From: Actinoplanes aureus
GTDB lineage: Bacteria > Actinomycetota > Actinomycetes > Mycobacteriales > Micromonosporaceae
NCBI RefSeq assembly: GCF_015704865.1
Contig: NZ_JADQTO010000037.1
Coordinates: forward strand, 17,247-81,246
DNA length: 64,000 bases
Direction of reading: 5' to 3'
Shown in pieces: positions 17,709-26,093 of the stretch. The notes below the pieces were generated by a model. It ran no database searches. It had not been told where the DNA came from and saw only the letters and a list, made by a program, of their open reading frames with translations. A program made the translations under genes and the position numbers. Numbering within the stretch: the stretch's first letter is position 1; each line of letters opens with the position of its first letter.

Positions 17709-17991
17709 TTGACCGAGGACGGGCATTTCGTCGTCATCTCCGGCCGCCGCTGGCGGGCGACCGACCCGGCCATCGGCGGAGGACGTGGCGGCGACCCTGC
17801 GCCGTGCCCTGATGGCCGCACGGCGCGACCTCGGGACCGCCCTGCGCGCGGGCCGTGACCCGGCATCCGCACGCGCCCGGGTGCAGGTGGCCAAGGTGGC
17901 ACTCGGCGAACGCGGCGTTCCCTGGTGGGAGCAGACCCTCGACCAGCGGCGCGAGCGATGGGAGCACGGGCTGCGTGAGCTGACCGGCTAG
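17709..17991 (+). pseudogene. Small conserved actinobacterial protein, interrupted by a frameshift
   Basis: From TTG 17709 the frame reads LTEDGHFVVISGRRWRATDP and then AI, matching the start of a conserved actinobacterial family of ~90 residues with a GRRWR-ATDP motif. The rest (AEDVAATLRRALMAARRDLG up to KVALGERGVPWWEQTL) is in the next frame, open from 17785. The frames join if one G is removed from the ATCGGCGGAGG region near 17775. Either the gene is broken, or this is a sequencing error, or a short form from the ATG at 17785 is made. Its stop overlaps that of the converging SDR gene. Function is unknown. Confidence 0.6.
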
Positions 17992-18737
17992 CCGTCGCGG
18001 AGCATCCGGTAGCCGAGGGCCGGGGTCACCCGCATGAGGGCGGGCAGCAGCCGGGCCTTGCCGACGTAGATCTCCGGGGAGTCGCGGCGCAGCCCGTCGA
18101 GCACCGCCCGGGCGGCCGCCGAGGCGGTGATCTTGCCGGTGCCCCGGCCGCGGGTCATGTCGGTGTCGACCAGCGGCATCATCGCCTCGGACACCCGCAC
18201 GTGCGGTGCGCCCCGCTCGCACTGGTAGCGCAGGGCGCGGGTGAATGTGCGTACTCCGGCTTTGGTGGCGCAGTAGACCGGGGCCGCGCGCTTGGGCGCC
18301 ATGGCGAGCCCGGTCGTGAGATTGATGATCGCGGCAGCGGGACGCTGCCGCAGAAGCGGCAGCAGGCCGGTGGAGATCGCGACGACCGCGTCCAGGTTGA
18401 CCGCGATCTCGCGGCGCAGAGCCGGGCGGATCCGGTACGCGTCACCGGCCAGAAAGTCGGTGTGCGCCTGCGTCGCCGCGTTGTTGATCACGATGGTGAG
18501 CTCCGGGTGCCGCTCGACCACCGCGTCGAGCAGAGCGTCGACGGCGGCCGGGTCGGCCAGATCGGCGTGGTACGGGACGACCCGGTCCCCGTGGCCGGCG
18601 GTCAGCGCGGCGAGCCGGTCTCGATCGCGGCCGACGGCTAGGACCCGCGCGCCGTCGGCGATGAGCTGATCGGTCAGGGCCCGGCCGATGCCGCGCGTCG
18701 CACCGGTGATCAGCGCGGTCTGCTTCTCGATGTTCAT
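17988..18737 (-). CDS. Short-chain dehydrogenase/reductase
   Basis: A 249-residue classical SDR. The cofactor motif is TGATRGIG (residues 12-19), followed by the NNAA motif, and the active-site YxxxK is YCATKAG. The Ser position in NLTTGLAMAPKRAAPVY is taken by Thr/Gly, so the usual catalytic Ser is not obvious. It starts at ATG 18737, overlapping the stop of the upstream AraC gene (ATGA), so the two are translationally coupled. The substrate is unknown; a role in stress or lipid metabolism under the AraC regulator is possible. Confidence 0.85.
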   Translation of the reverse strand: MNIEKQTALITGATRGIGRALTDQLIADGARVLAVGRDRDRLAALTAGHGDRVVPYHADLADPAAVDALLDAVVERHPELTIVINNAATQAHTDFLAGDAYRIRPALRREIAVNLDAVVAISTGLLPLLRQRPAAAIINLTTGLAMAPKRAAPVYCATKAGVRTFTRALRYQCERGAPHVRVSEAMMPLVDTDMTRGRGTGKITASAAARAVLDGLRRDSPEIYVGKARLLPALMRVTPALGYRMLRDG

Positions 18738-19639
18738 GGGTGCCTCTCCGGTTTCTCGGGCTTCTCCGGCCTCTCCGGTGCGAAGGCCGACCGGTACTGG
18801 CCGGGTGTCATGGCGGTGCGCCGTCGGAATTCCCGGGTGAAATGCGGCTGGTCGGCGTAACCGCAGGTGAACCCGATGACGCTGAGCGGATGCACGCCGG
18901 CGCGCAGCAGCTCGGCGGCAGCCTCAGCGCGGACGGTGGCGAGCAGCCAGGTGAAGCCGCCCACGCCGTGCAGTGCGCGTTGCAGGCTGCGGGACGACAC
19001 GGCCAGGTCACCGGCGAGCTGACTCAGGGCCCAGTGGCGGGCGAGATCGCTCGCGAGCATCTGCCGGGCCCGGGCCGCCAGGCCGGTGCCGGCGGCCGGC
19101 TCCGCAGCCCGCGGTTCCAGCGACGACCAGGTGAAACACCAGCGTGCGGTGTCGGTGCCCGGGCTGCGGAAGGTGCCGTCGGCGTAGACGACCTCGGCGC
19201 CCGCCGTGACCGTGAGGCCGCGGGCACCGGCGGCACCCATCAGGCCGGTGAGCAGGCCGAGGATCACCGCGTCCTCGGCCGGCCACGGTGGCTCGCCGGG
19301 CGGTCCGGCATGCTCGGCGACCAGACGATCAGAACCGATCTCGGACACGACGACCCGGTGCCGGGAGTGCGTGAAGCGTTCCAGCCGGCCCCACCGGTCG
19401 AACAGGTCGGCCGGGCCGCTCGCGGCACACAGGGCCGCCAGCATCGGATCGGATCGTTCCCGCAGCACGGCTGCCCCGGCCCGGAGCAGCGGGAGCAGAG
19501 CGACACCGGCCAGCAGGGTGCGCTTGACCGTCAGCGGCACCAGCGCGGTGCGGGGCGTCGCTTCCACCGCCACGCCGTCGTCGGCCAGGGCCCGCCGCAC
19601 CGCCGCGACCAGCGCCCCGCTCGCGAAATCGTCCACCAC
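18734..19639 (-). CDS. AraC-family transcriptional regulator
   Basis: The C-terminal ~100 residues form the AraC double helix-turn-helix (LSQLAGDLAVSSRSLQRALH, then FTCGYADQPHFTREFRRRTA and MTPGQYR). The N-terminal ~190 residues resemble the ligand-binding region of AraC regulators of the GliR/OruR type (TPRTALVPLTVKRTLLAG). I chose GTG 19639 (VDDFASGAL); the frame is open to GTG 19756, which would add 39 Arg/Ala-rich residues. It is coupled to the SDR gene and divergent from the L,D-transpeptidase. Confidence 0.8.
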   Translation of the reverse strand: MVDDFASGALVAAVRRALADDGVAVEATPRTALVPLTVKRTLLAGVALLPLLRAGAAVLRERSDPMLAALCAASGPADLFDRWGRLERFTHSRHRVVVSEIGSDRLVAEHAGPPGEPPWPAEDAVILGLLTGLMGAAGARGLTVTAGAEVVYADGTFRSPGTDTARWCFTWSSLEPRAAEPAAGTGLAARARQMLASDLARHWALSQLAGDLAVSSRSLQRALHGVGGFTWLLATVRAEAAAELLRAGVHPLSVIGFTCGYADQPHFTREFRRRTAMTPGQYRSAFAPERPEKPEKPERHP

Positions 19640-19756
19640 GCGCCCACGGTAGGCGTGCCGCCGCAGCGCGGTCTTGAACGCTCGCGCCAGCCGGTGCACC
19701 GCGTTTGCTCCCGCCGAGTGCTGCCGTGCCGCCGCTGGGCGGCCGATCTGCGGCAC

Positions 19757-20578
19757 ATGGCGGTGAGGTCTGGATCGGATGCGGTGGCGTGGCTGGTGGG
19801 AGCCGCGGCGGTGGCGGGCGTCGTGGTGTCCGCCGGATTGGTCGACGTGAGCGGGATGCTCCGGCCCGCCGCGCCGGCTCCCGTGGCCGCGCCGGCGCCC
19901 GCGGCGACGAGCGCGCCGCCCTTCGTCAAGGTGGTCAAGGCCGCCGAACCCGCCGCGGTGCGGTCAGGTTCGGCCGGCTGTGGCGGCGGCCGCCACCAGC
20001 GCGAGATCGAGCGGAACCTCGCCACGCTGGGCGCCTACCGTGACGTCACCGTGGACGGCGAGTCCTCGGCCGCCGACTGTGCCGCCATCCGCGCCTTCCA
20101 GCAGCGCTACGGCGTCCGTCCGGCGCGCGGCCAGGCCGACGCGACCACCGCGGACGTCGCCCGCCGCATCGCGACCGCCTCAGCCCCGGCGAACCTCGCG
20201 CGGTGCCAGATCTCGGACGGCGTGACCGCCTGTGTAGACCTCACCACGCAGACCACCTGGGTAGTACGCGACGGCGCCGTCGTCTTCGGCCCGACCGTGG
20301 TCCGCACGGGTTACCGCGGCCACGCCACACCCGCCGGCACCTACACGATCAACAAGCGCGCGAAGCGGGAGTGGTCGAATCCGTACGAGGTCTGGCTCCC
20401 GTTCTGGCAGCGCTTCGTCGGTGGGATCGGCTTCCACGAGACGACCACCTATTTGCACGACAAGGCCCGCGGCTCGCATGGCTGCGTGAACCTGCTGCCC
20501 GCGGACGCGGCCGCGATGTGGGACCAGCTGGAGACCGGCACCGAGGTCCACACCTTCGGCCGCCGGCCCGGCACCTAG
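19757..20578 (+). CDS. L,D-transpeptidase with peptidoglycan-binding region
   Basis: A 273-residue exported or membrane-anchored protein. It has an N-terminal hydrophobic helix (VAWLVGAAAVAGVVVSAGLV), an Ala/Pro linker, a PG_binding_1-like region (IERNLATLGAYRDVTVDGES, AIRAFQQRYGV) and a C-terminal YkuD catalytic domain ending in the signature SHGCVNLLPADA, with catalytic Cys near residue 242 and the conserved His in GIGFHETTTYLHD. These enzymes make 3-3 peptidoglycan cross-links or attach proteins outside the membrane. ATG 19757 nearly abuts the divergent AraC frame. The longer open frame upstream is antisense. Confidence 0.9.
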   Translation: MAVRSGSDAVAWLVGAAAVAGVVVSAGLVDVSGMLRPAAPAPVAAPAPAATSAPPFVKVVKAAEPAAVRSGSAGCGGGRHQREIERNLATLGAYRDVTVDGESSAADCAAIRAFQQRYGVRPARGQADATTADVARRIATASAPANLARCQISDGVTACVDLTTQTTWVVRDGAVVFGPTVVRTGYRGHATPAGTYTINKRAKREWSNPYEVWLPFWQRFVGGIGFHETTTYLHDKARGSHGCVNLLPADAAAMWDQLETGTEVHTFGRRPGT

Positions 20579-20589
20579 AGTAGCCGGTC

Positions 20590-20700
20590 CGGCTTCTTCG
20601 AGGTACGCGTGACCGGCGTCCCGCCGAAGCCGACGCGTGCCCGCTCTCCCGGCGCGAGCCCGGCTGTCCGTCACCGCCCCCGCGCGACCGCCGGGAAACA
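20590..20700 (-). repeat. Dispersed ~100-bp repeat, copy B (reverse)
   Basis: Read on the minus strand this copy gives TTTCCCGGCGGTCGCGCGGG, then a GGCTCGCGCCGGGAGAGCGG core, then CTTCGGCGGGACGCCGGTCA and CGCGTACCTCGAAGAAGCC. It is nearly the mirror image of copy C (21380-21490), so the two form a ~110-bp inverted repeat around a 680-bp gene-free stretch. It begins 12 bp after the L,D-transpeptidase stop. Confidence 0.8.
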
Positions 20701-20737
20701 CCAGTCCGTCGCGCTGCGGGGCTGACCGGGTGTGGGT

Positions 20738-20885
20738 GCTCGCCACGCGGCTGGGCTGCTTGCTCGGGGTTGCGGGGCCGGGGGCGGTTTCGTTGTGGTT
20801 GCTCGTCACGCGGCCGGCGTGCCTGCGCGGGGGTTGCGGGCCCGGGTGCGGTTTCGTCGTGGTCGCTGGTCACACGGCCGGGCGC
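20738..20885. repeat. 63/64-bp tandem repeat
   Basis: Units begin at 20738, 20801 and 20865 (the third is short) with GCTCGYCACGCGGCYGG and include GGGGTTGCGGGGCCGGG and CGGTTTCGTYGTGGT. A further diverged unit lies apart at 21124-21187. The changes between units suggest an old array. Confidence 0.65.
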
Positions 20886-21211
20886 GGCTCGGGGCGGCGC
20901 GGCTCGGGGCGGCCCCGGGAGGCGGTGACAGCCATCAGGCACAGCCCGGCCCGCCTTTTTCGGCCTATTTGATCGCTCGGCTGTGCACCAGGGCTGCCCC
21001 CAAGGCCGTCCAAGCAGCCCTAGCGCACAGCCGGCCCGCAGAACCCCGCCTTGTCGATCACCGAGCTAGCAGCAGCGGCTGTTCCGCTGATCAACACCAC
21101 ACCCGCCACGCTCGGCCGCAGCTGCTCGCCACGCGGCCGGGCTACCTGCCCAGGGGTTTGCGGGGTCGGGCGCGGTTCGTCGCGGTTGCTTGCCAGCGCC
21201 TCGGGTCCCGG

Positions 21212-21314
21212 GCCGCGGACTGCTGAGCCGCGGACTGCTGAGCCGCGGACTGCTGAGCCGCGGACTGCTGAGCCGCGCGGCCGGGCCGCGGACGGCCGGG
21301 CCGCGGACTGCCGG
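21212..21314. repeat. 15-bp tandem repeat
   Basis: GCCGCGGACTGCTGA is repeated four times without change (21212-21271) and then continues as degenerate 13- to 15-bp units (GCCGCGGACGGCCGG, GCCGCGGACTGCCGG). The identical units imply recent expansion. Confidence 0.85.
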
Positions 21315-21379
21315 GCCGAAGACGGCGCGCCGCAGGCCGCCAATGCTCGCGTTCGTCGCCGTAACCGTCAGGTGACGCT

Positions 21380-21490
21380 GTTTCCCGGCGGTCGCACTGG
21401 GGCCGTGAGGGAAGGCCTGGCTCGCGCCGGGGGAGCGGGGACAGGGTCGGCTTCGGCGGGACGCCGGTTACGCGTACCCCGAAGAAGCGG
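21380..21490 (+). repeat. Dispersed ~100-bp repeat, copy C
   Basis: Reads TTTCCCGGCGGTCGCACTGG, then a GGCTCGCGCCGGGGGAGCGG core, then CTTCGGCGGGACGCCGGTTA and CGCGTACCCCGAAGAAGCGG. It is an inverted partner of copy B and ends 11 bp from the 3' end of the minus-strand gene 21502-22461. Confidence 0.8.
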
Positions 21491-21501
21491 AACCGGCAGG
21501 G

Positions 21502-22461
21502 TTAGATCTTGTTCTGGGAGGCGCGGGCCCCCGCGATCAACTCGGCCGGCAGGCCCGGGCCGGCGACGGCGCACTCGATGAGGTGGTCGCGGTATCCCGG
21601 GTCCAGGTCCGGCGCCAGCGACACCAGCAGATCGAGGTCCTCGGCCGCACCGGTCGCCCGGGCTCGGTAGGCGGCCCCGGCCGCCCGCAGGCTCGCCTCG
21701 TGCGGCTCGTGCTCCAGGCCCCGGCTGACCAGGGCGGCCGCTTCCGCGAATTCTCCGTCCTCGGCGGACTGGTCGGCCAGGTCTAGGAAGAGCGACCAGT
21801 TCGCCGGGTCGAGCGCGAGGGCCCGCTCGAACGCGGCCCGGGCCTGCGACCGGTCACCGAGCTTGCGCCACGTTCCGCCGCGCACCACCTCGGTCAGCAT
21901 GACCCGCTCCACCTCGTCGGCGCGGTCGCACAGGGTGAGCGATTCCGCCGTGCGCCCACAGGCTCGCAGCAGGATCGCCATGTGGGCCATGGCCTGCGGG
22001 TCCGGCTGGCGGGCACAGACCACGTCGATGAGCTCGAACCACGGGCGCAGCCGTTCCCGGGTGATGTCGTCGTCGTGGACGTGGCCGTACATGCCGATGT
22101 TCGCGGTCGCGCCGGCCAGGCCCTGCGGCGTCACGCCGGCCCGGAACCGCGGATCGGTGAACCAGGGTGCCGCCGTCCAGGCGACGTCCGGCTGGTATCC
22201 GGTGAGCATTCCGAGGGCGGTCGCGGCCCGGTCCATGTCACCGTCCAGGAAGCGGACGTAGGACGCGATGATGTACGCCCACGGCGAGTCCGGCTCGGTG
22301 ACGTCCGGCCGGAGTTGCTCGATCAGCTGGTACGGCTCGGTGGCGGCGGGATCGTCGGCGACGGCTCTGGCGATGTACCGCATCGCCTCCTCGGGGGCGC
22401 CGCCGCAGTGCGCCAGAACCCGGGCCAGGGCGATATCGGCTGACTTCGACACGTCCGGCAC
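21502..22461 (-). CDS. TPR-like helical-repeat protein of unknown function
   Basis: The 319-residue protein is helical and Ala-rich, with TPR-like pairs in the C-terminal half (GDRSQARAAFERALALDPAN, DGEFAEAAALVSRGLEHEPH) and looser repeats before. It has no signal peptide or catalytic motif. Such proteins are usually protein-interaction scaffolds. It starts at ATG 22461, 15 bp from the divergent methyltransferase start, so the two share a very short promoter region. Confidence 0.75.
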   Translation of the reverse strand: MPDVSKSADIALARVLAHCGGAPEEAMRYIARAVADDPAATEPYQLIEQLRPDVTEPDSPWAYIIASYVRFLDGDMDRAATALGMLTGYQPDVAWTAAPWFTDPRFRAGVTPQGLAGATANIGMYGHVHDDDITRERLRPWFELIDVVCARQPDPQAMAHMAILLRACGRTAESLTLCDRADEVERVMLTEVVRGGTWRKLGDRSQARAAFERALALDPANWSLFLDLADQSAEDGEFAEAAALVSRGLEHEPHEASLRAAGAAYRARATGAAEDLDLLVSLAPDLDPGYRDHLIECAVAGPGLPAELIAGARASQNKI

Positions 22462-22476
22462 CGTACCGTCCGGGCC

Positions 22477-23238
22477 ATGGATCCGACGACCCGGGTGAAC
22501 CGCGACGCGTGGGAGAGCGCCTCGCGGAAGTACGTCCGTGAGGACGCGGAGATGCTGGCGGTCGCGACCTCCGGCGCGTCGCTGCTGCCGACCGAACGCG
22601 ACCTCCTCGGCGCCGTGCTGCGCACGTCACCGCGGGTGGTGCACCTGCAGAGTGGCAACGGCACGGACGATGTCGCGCTCGTGCGCGCCGGTGCGCGCTC
22701 GGTGGTGGGTGTCGATTACAGCGCGGTGACCGTACGCGCGGCGCAGCGCCGTGCCGACGCGATCGGGGTGGCCTGCCGCTACGTCGTCGGTGCTCTGCCC
22801 GGCGCGCCGCTGGCCGACGGCTGCGCTGATCTGGTCTACACCGGCAAGGGCGCCCTGATCTGGATCCCCGATCTGCCGGCCTGGGCCCGCGACGTCGTCC
22901 GGTTGCTGCGCCCGGGCGGGCATCTGTTCATCCACGAGGAGCACCCGGCGGCGCCACTGTGGACGTGGGACGAGGACGAGCCGCGGATCCGCGCCGATCG
23001 CAGCTACTTCGCGGCGAGCCACGTCAACGACTCGTTCCCGGCCGGCGGGGCGGTCCAGGTGCAGCACACCCTCGGCGGGATCGTCACCGCTCTGACGGCG
23101 GCCGGTCTGCGGATCCACCAGCTGCACGAGTACGCCGAACCGTTCTGGCGGATGGGCGGCGTGACCGCCGCGGCCTGGAACGGCCGCCTGCCGAACGCGT
23201 ACGCCCTGCTCGCCTCCCGGCCCGCGCACGTGGGATGA
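22477..23238 (+). CDS. SAM-dependent class I methyltransferase
   Basis: A 253-residue protein with the Rossmann methyltransferase layout: motif I is VVHLQSGNGTDDVALVRAGA, where Gly-x-Gly is replaced by GNG; the acidic loop is VVGVDYS; later motifs are LVYTGKGALIW and VRLLRPGGHLFIHEEHP. This matches the Methyltransf_11/25 group. The start MDPTTRVNRDAWESASRKYV is characteristic of actinobacterial members. The substrate is unknown. The P450 gene starts 47 bp after its stop on the same strand, so they may be cotranscribed. Confidence 0.87.
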   Translation: MDPTTRVNRDAWESASRKYVREDAEMLAVATSGASLLPTERDLLGAVLRTSPRVVHLQSGNGTDDVALVRAGARSVVGVDYSAVTVRAAQRRADAIGVACRYVVGALPGAPLADGCADLVYTGKGALIWIPDLPAWARDVVRLLRPGGHLFIHEEHPAAPLWTWDEDEPRIRADRSYFAASHVNDSFPAGGAVQVQHTLGGIVTALTAAGLRIHQLHEYAEPFWRMGGVTAAAWNGRLPNAYALLASRPAHVG

Positions 23239-23285
23239 GGCGGGCATGATGGAGGCTTCGCGGCCGTCGATGGGGAGGCACGGGG

Positions 23286-24470
23286 ATGGACTTCGAGACT
23301 GCGCTGGGTTCGCTCTTCTCGCCGGAGGGGCGCCTCGATCCGTACCCCGCCTATGACGTGCTCCGCGCGCACGCGCCGATCTTCCAGGCGATCGACGGCC
23401 GCTGGTTCGTCACGACCCACGCGCTCACCAACCGGCTGCTGCGCGACTCGACCCTGCGCGTCGCCGACGCCGGCGACTACGACGGCTTCTGGCCGGACTG
23501 GCGGGAGAACCGCGGGGTCGCGTCGATCGTGCAGTCCATGTTGCAGAACAACGCGCCGGACCACACCCGGGTACGCCGCGCGGCCGCGGCCACCTTCACC
23601 GCCCGCCGGGTCGCCGCGCTGCGCGATGTCATCGCCGAGCAGTCCGCCGAACTGATCAAGGCGATGCCGGAGCGCACCGACTTCGTGAGCGCGTTCGCGT
23701 ACCCGTTGCCGATCGCCGTGATCTGCGCGCTGCTCGGCGTGCCGGACGCGGACCGGCCCTGGTTCCGGCAGCGGGCCGCGGACCTGACCGTGGTGCTGGA
23801 GCCGATCAGCACCGAGGAGGAGATGGGGCGCGCCGACGTGGCCGGCCGCGAGCTGGAGGACTACTTCATCGGCCTGGTGGCCGAGCGCCGGCGGGAGCCG
23901 CGGGAGGATCTGACCAGCGCGCTTGCCGGCGACTCCGGGCTCACCGGTGCCGAGCTGCTGGCCAACCTGGTGCTGCTGCTGGTCGCCGGGTTCGAGACCA
24001 CCACCAACCTGCTCGGCACCGGCCTGCGGATCCTGCTGGACCGGCCGGAACTGGCGGACCGGCTTCGCGCCGCCCCGGAGCTCGCGCCGGCGTTCGTCGA
24101 GGAGATCCTGCGGTACGACTCGCCGGTGCAGCTGACCAGCCGGTACACCAGCGTCCCGCTGGATCTCGGCGACGGGCGACGGCTGGCCGGCGGCGCCTCG
24201 CTGAACCTGCTGCTCGGCTCCGCCAACCGGGACCCGGAACGCTATCCGGACCCGCACCGATTCGACCCGGACCGGCCGAACATCCAGCCGGTGTCGTTCG
24301 GCGGCGGCGCGCACTACTGCCTCGGCGCCCCGCTGGCCCGGCTCGAGGCGCAGGTCGCGTTCCCGCTGCTGCTGAGCATGTTGCCGCGGCTCGCGCTGGA
24401 CGGCCCGCCGGTGCTGCGGGACCGCCTGGTGCTGCGCGGTTACGCCAGCCTGCCGGTGTCCACCGGATGA
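23286..24470 (+). CDS. Cytochrome P450 (CYP107-like bacterial class)
   Basis: A 394-residue soluble P450. It shows the I-helix oxygen-binding motif LLVAGFETTTN, the K-helix ExxR in EEILRYD and the heme-ligand loop FGGGAHYCLGAPLARLEA with the Cys ligand at residue 345. Class I bacterial P450s take electrons from ferredoxin; no ferredoxin gene is adjacent. It follows a methyltransferase in the same direction, a pair that would fit tailoring of a small molecule, but no biosynthetic core genes are nearby. The substrate is unknown. Confidence 0.92.
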   Translation: MDFETALGSLFSPEGRLDPYPAYDVLRAHAPIFQAIDGRWFVTTHALTNRLLRDSTLRVADAGDYDGFWPDWRENRGVASIVQSMLQNNAPDHTRVRRAAAATFTARRVAALRDVIAEQSAELIKAMPERTDFVSAFAYPLPIAVICALLGVPDADRPWFRQRAADLTVVLEPISTEEEMGRADVAGRELEDYFIGLVAERRREPREDLTSALAGDSGLTGAELLANLVLLLVAGFETTTNLLGTGLRILLDRPELADRLRAAPELAPAFVEEILRYDSPVQLTSRYTSVPLDLGDGRRLAGGASLNLLLGSANRDPERYPDPHRFDPDRPNIQPVSFGGGAHYCLGAPLARLEAQVAFPLLLSMLPRLALDGPPVLRDRLVLRGYASLPVSTG

Positions 24471-24474
24471 CCGG

Positions 24475-24747
24475 TCACGAGTCCTTGACCCGGTCGCGCT
24501 TACGCAGTACCAGGCCGATCGTGAGGGTGACGGTGCTGACCGTGAAGGCCAGGATGTTGGGGACGACCAGCGGCCAGTCGGAGCGGGTCCAGCCGTAGGC
24601 GATCCAGAGCGCGAATCCGGGCAGCAGCAGGCCGAAGTAGCCGAGGGAGACATCGGCGGAGGACCGCTTCTTGATCATCCGGTGGATCTGGAGGACCGGG
24701 GCGAGTGCCATCACCACACCCCAGAGGGAAGCCACCACACCGAGCAT
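24475..24747 (-). CDS. SemiSWEET-type sugar transporter
   Basis: A 90-residue protein with three predicted helices, the size of bacterial SemiSWEETs (half of a seven-helix SWEET). It has the PQ-loop-like motif APVLQIHRMIKKRSSADVS, a conserved WIAYGW segment in helix 2 and VPNILAFTVS in helix 3, where Asn lies on the transport path. SemiSWEETs work as dimers and move mono- or disaccharides down a gradient. The gene converges on the P450, with only 4 bp between stops. Confidence 0.85.
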   Translation of the reverse strand: MLGVVASLWGVVMALAPVLQIHRMIKKRSSADVSLGYFGLLLPGFALWIAYGWTRSDWPLVVPNILAFTVSTVTLTIGLVLRKRDRVKDS

Positions 24748-24892
24748 CGATCACCTCGCGAGATTGAGGCGCTCGGCCGGGCGGGCCGCGTCGACCTGAG
24801 GTCGGGAGCGCGAACGCGACCACTGGCGATTCTACGGCGGATCCGGTGAACCCGCGGCGGCGGGACGCGAACGCCCCGCCGCCGCCCGAGGA

Positions 24893-26086
24893 TCAGCAGC
24901 GGCCGAGGTCCTGCCACTGCTCGGTCCAGCCGGGTTCCGAACCCTGTGTCCAGTACCTGGCCTTCCACAGACGGACGCCGTCGCCGGACTTCGGCCCGGA
25001 CGGGTCGCCGTACTTGCTCTTCTCGTGCTTCACGACGCTGCCGCCGGTGTAGACGCTCCCGAACTGCCAGGCCGGCGCGCTGGAACAGTCACCAGCCGGT
25101 GGCGGGGTGGAGGACGCCGACGGTGACGGCGAGGACGGCGTCGGGTTCGTGCACGGTCCCGACGAGGCGACCGAGTCGTGGAACGCGGTGCCCGACGACC
25201 GGTAGGAACCCGCCTGGGACGAGACCTGTCCCGGCGACAGCACCTGGTTCTTGGCGAACAGCACCCAGTCGACCTGCTCGATGTAGGTGGACAGCCCGCC
25301 GGTGTGCGTCGCGGTGTCGATGAACCAGAGGTTCCAGTTGATGGTCATTGTCTGCCGCGGGAAGTACTTGCCGCCGTGGTCACCCACCTGCACGCCGTCG
25401 ATGTAGTAGACGACGTGCCCGTTGGCGACCTGGGCCACCAGGTCGTGCCAGCCGTCCAGGCTGGACCGCTGCGACGAGTGCAGGTTGTCGGCGTACCAGG
25501 GGTCGGCGCGGTACGTGTACCAGGTGGTCTGGTAGTTGATCGGCCCGGTCTCGCCCCAGCCGCCGTTCGGCAGGTACTCGGAGATGTCCAGCTCGCTGTA
25601 GGTGGGGTCCATGTCCCCGTTGAGCGGGCTGATCGTGAAGAACGTCTGGTTGATGTGGTCGCCGTCGTTGCCGCTGACCGGTGCGTCGGTGAACCGGACC
25701 CGGCTGGCGTAGGTGCCTTCCAGGTAGCGCTTCTGGGTGGAGTAGAGCTCGGCGTGGCTGGTCCCGGCGGCGGTGCCGTCGGTGGAGGCGGTCAGCTGCA
25801 TGACCTTCTGGCCGCCGGAGGTGGGGAACGTGATGGCCGACGGCGACCAGTTGGCACCCGGCACGCCGGGTCCGCCCTGGTAGCTGCGCGGGGTCCAGCC
25901 GTTGGCGTTCAGGGACGGGTCCGACGACGAGGTGTAGTGGAAGTCGTCGAAGAGGTAGCCGCAGTCGGCGGCCGAGGCTGGGCCCGATGTCAGGGCAACG
26001 GTCCCGGTGGCGACGGCCAGTATGGCCGCGCCGATCCAAGCAAATCGATGTCTCACGGACGGACTCCTCCCGGGGGAAGGGGACAT
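24893..26086 (-). CDS. Secreted GH16-family glycoside hydrolase with CBM5/12
   Basis: A 397-residue exported enzyme. It has a signal peptide ending near ASAADC (residues 1-40), a GH16-type beta-jelly-roll with the catalytic motif ExDxxE in YSELDISEYLPNGG (about residues 163-169), a Ser/Pro linker, and a C-terminal ~60-residue CBM5/12-like domain (CSSAPAWQFGSVYTGGSVV, RLWKARYWTQGSEPG, LGRC) of the type that binds chitin. GH16 enzymes cut beta-1,3/1,4-glucans, galactans or related polymers. It starts 7 bp after ngcG, so it belongs to the N-acetylglucosamine uptake operon, an unexpected place for GH16. Confidence 0.87.
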   Translation of the reverse strand: MSPSPGRSPSVRHRFAWIGAAILAVATGTVALTSGPASAADCGYLFDDFHYTSSSDPSLNANGWTPRSYQGGPGVPGANWSPSAITFPTSGGQKVMQLTASTDGTAAGTSHAELYSTQKRYLEGTYASRVRFTDAPVSGNDGDHINQTFFTISPLNGDMDPTYSELDISEYLPNGGWGETGPINYQTTWYTYRADPWYADNLHSSQRSSLDGWHDLVAQVANGHVVYYIDGVQVGDHGGKYFPRQTMTINWNLWFIDTATHTGGLSTYIEQVDWVLFAKNQVLSPGQVSSQAGSYRSSGTAFHDSVASSGPCTNPTPSSPSPSASSTPPPAGDCSSAPAWQFGSVYTGGSVVKHEKSKYGDPSGPKSGDGVRLWKARYWTQGSEPGWTEQWQDLGRC

Positions 26087-26093
26087 AGGGGTG

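Larger units (their letters stand above)
20701..21379. other. Gene-free segment between inverted repeats B and C
   Basis: No credible gene was found; open frames here are Arg/Gly/Ala-rich and follow the repeats. The segment contains two tandem arrays (20738-20885 and 21212-21314) and an extra array-1 unit at 21124-21187. The stretch 20890-21110 between arrays shows no gene and no clear RNA structure. Confidence 0.6.

Noticed and set aside
22477..24470. Methyltransferase plus P450 as a natural-product cluster
   Set aside because: No core biosynthetic enzyme, transporter or ferredoxin lies nearby; two tailoring-type genes alone do not make a cluster.
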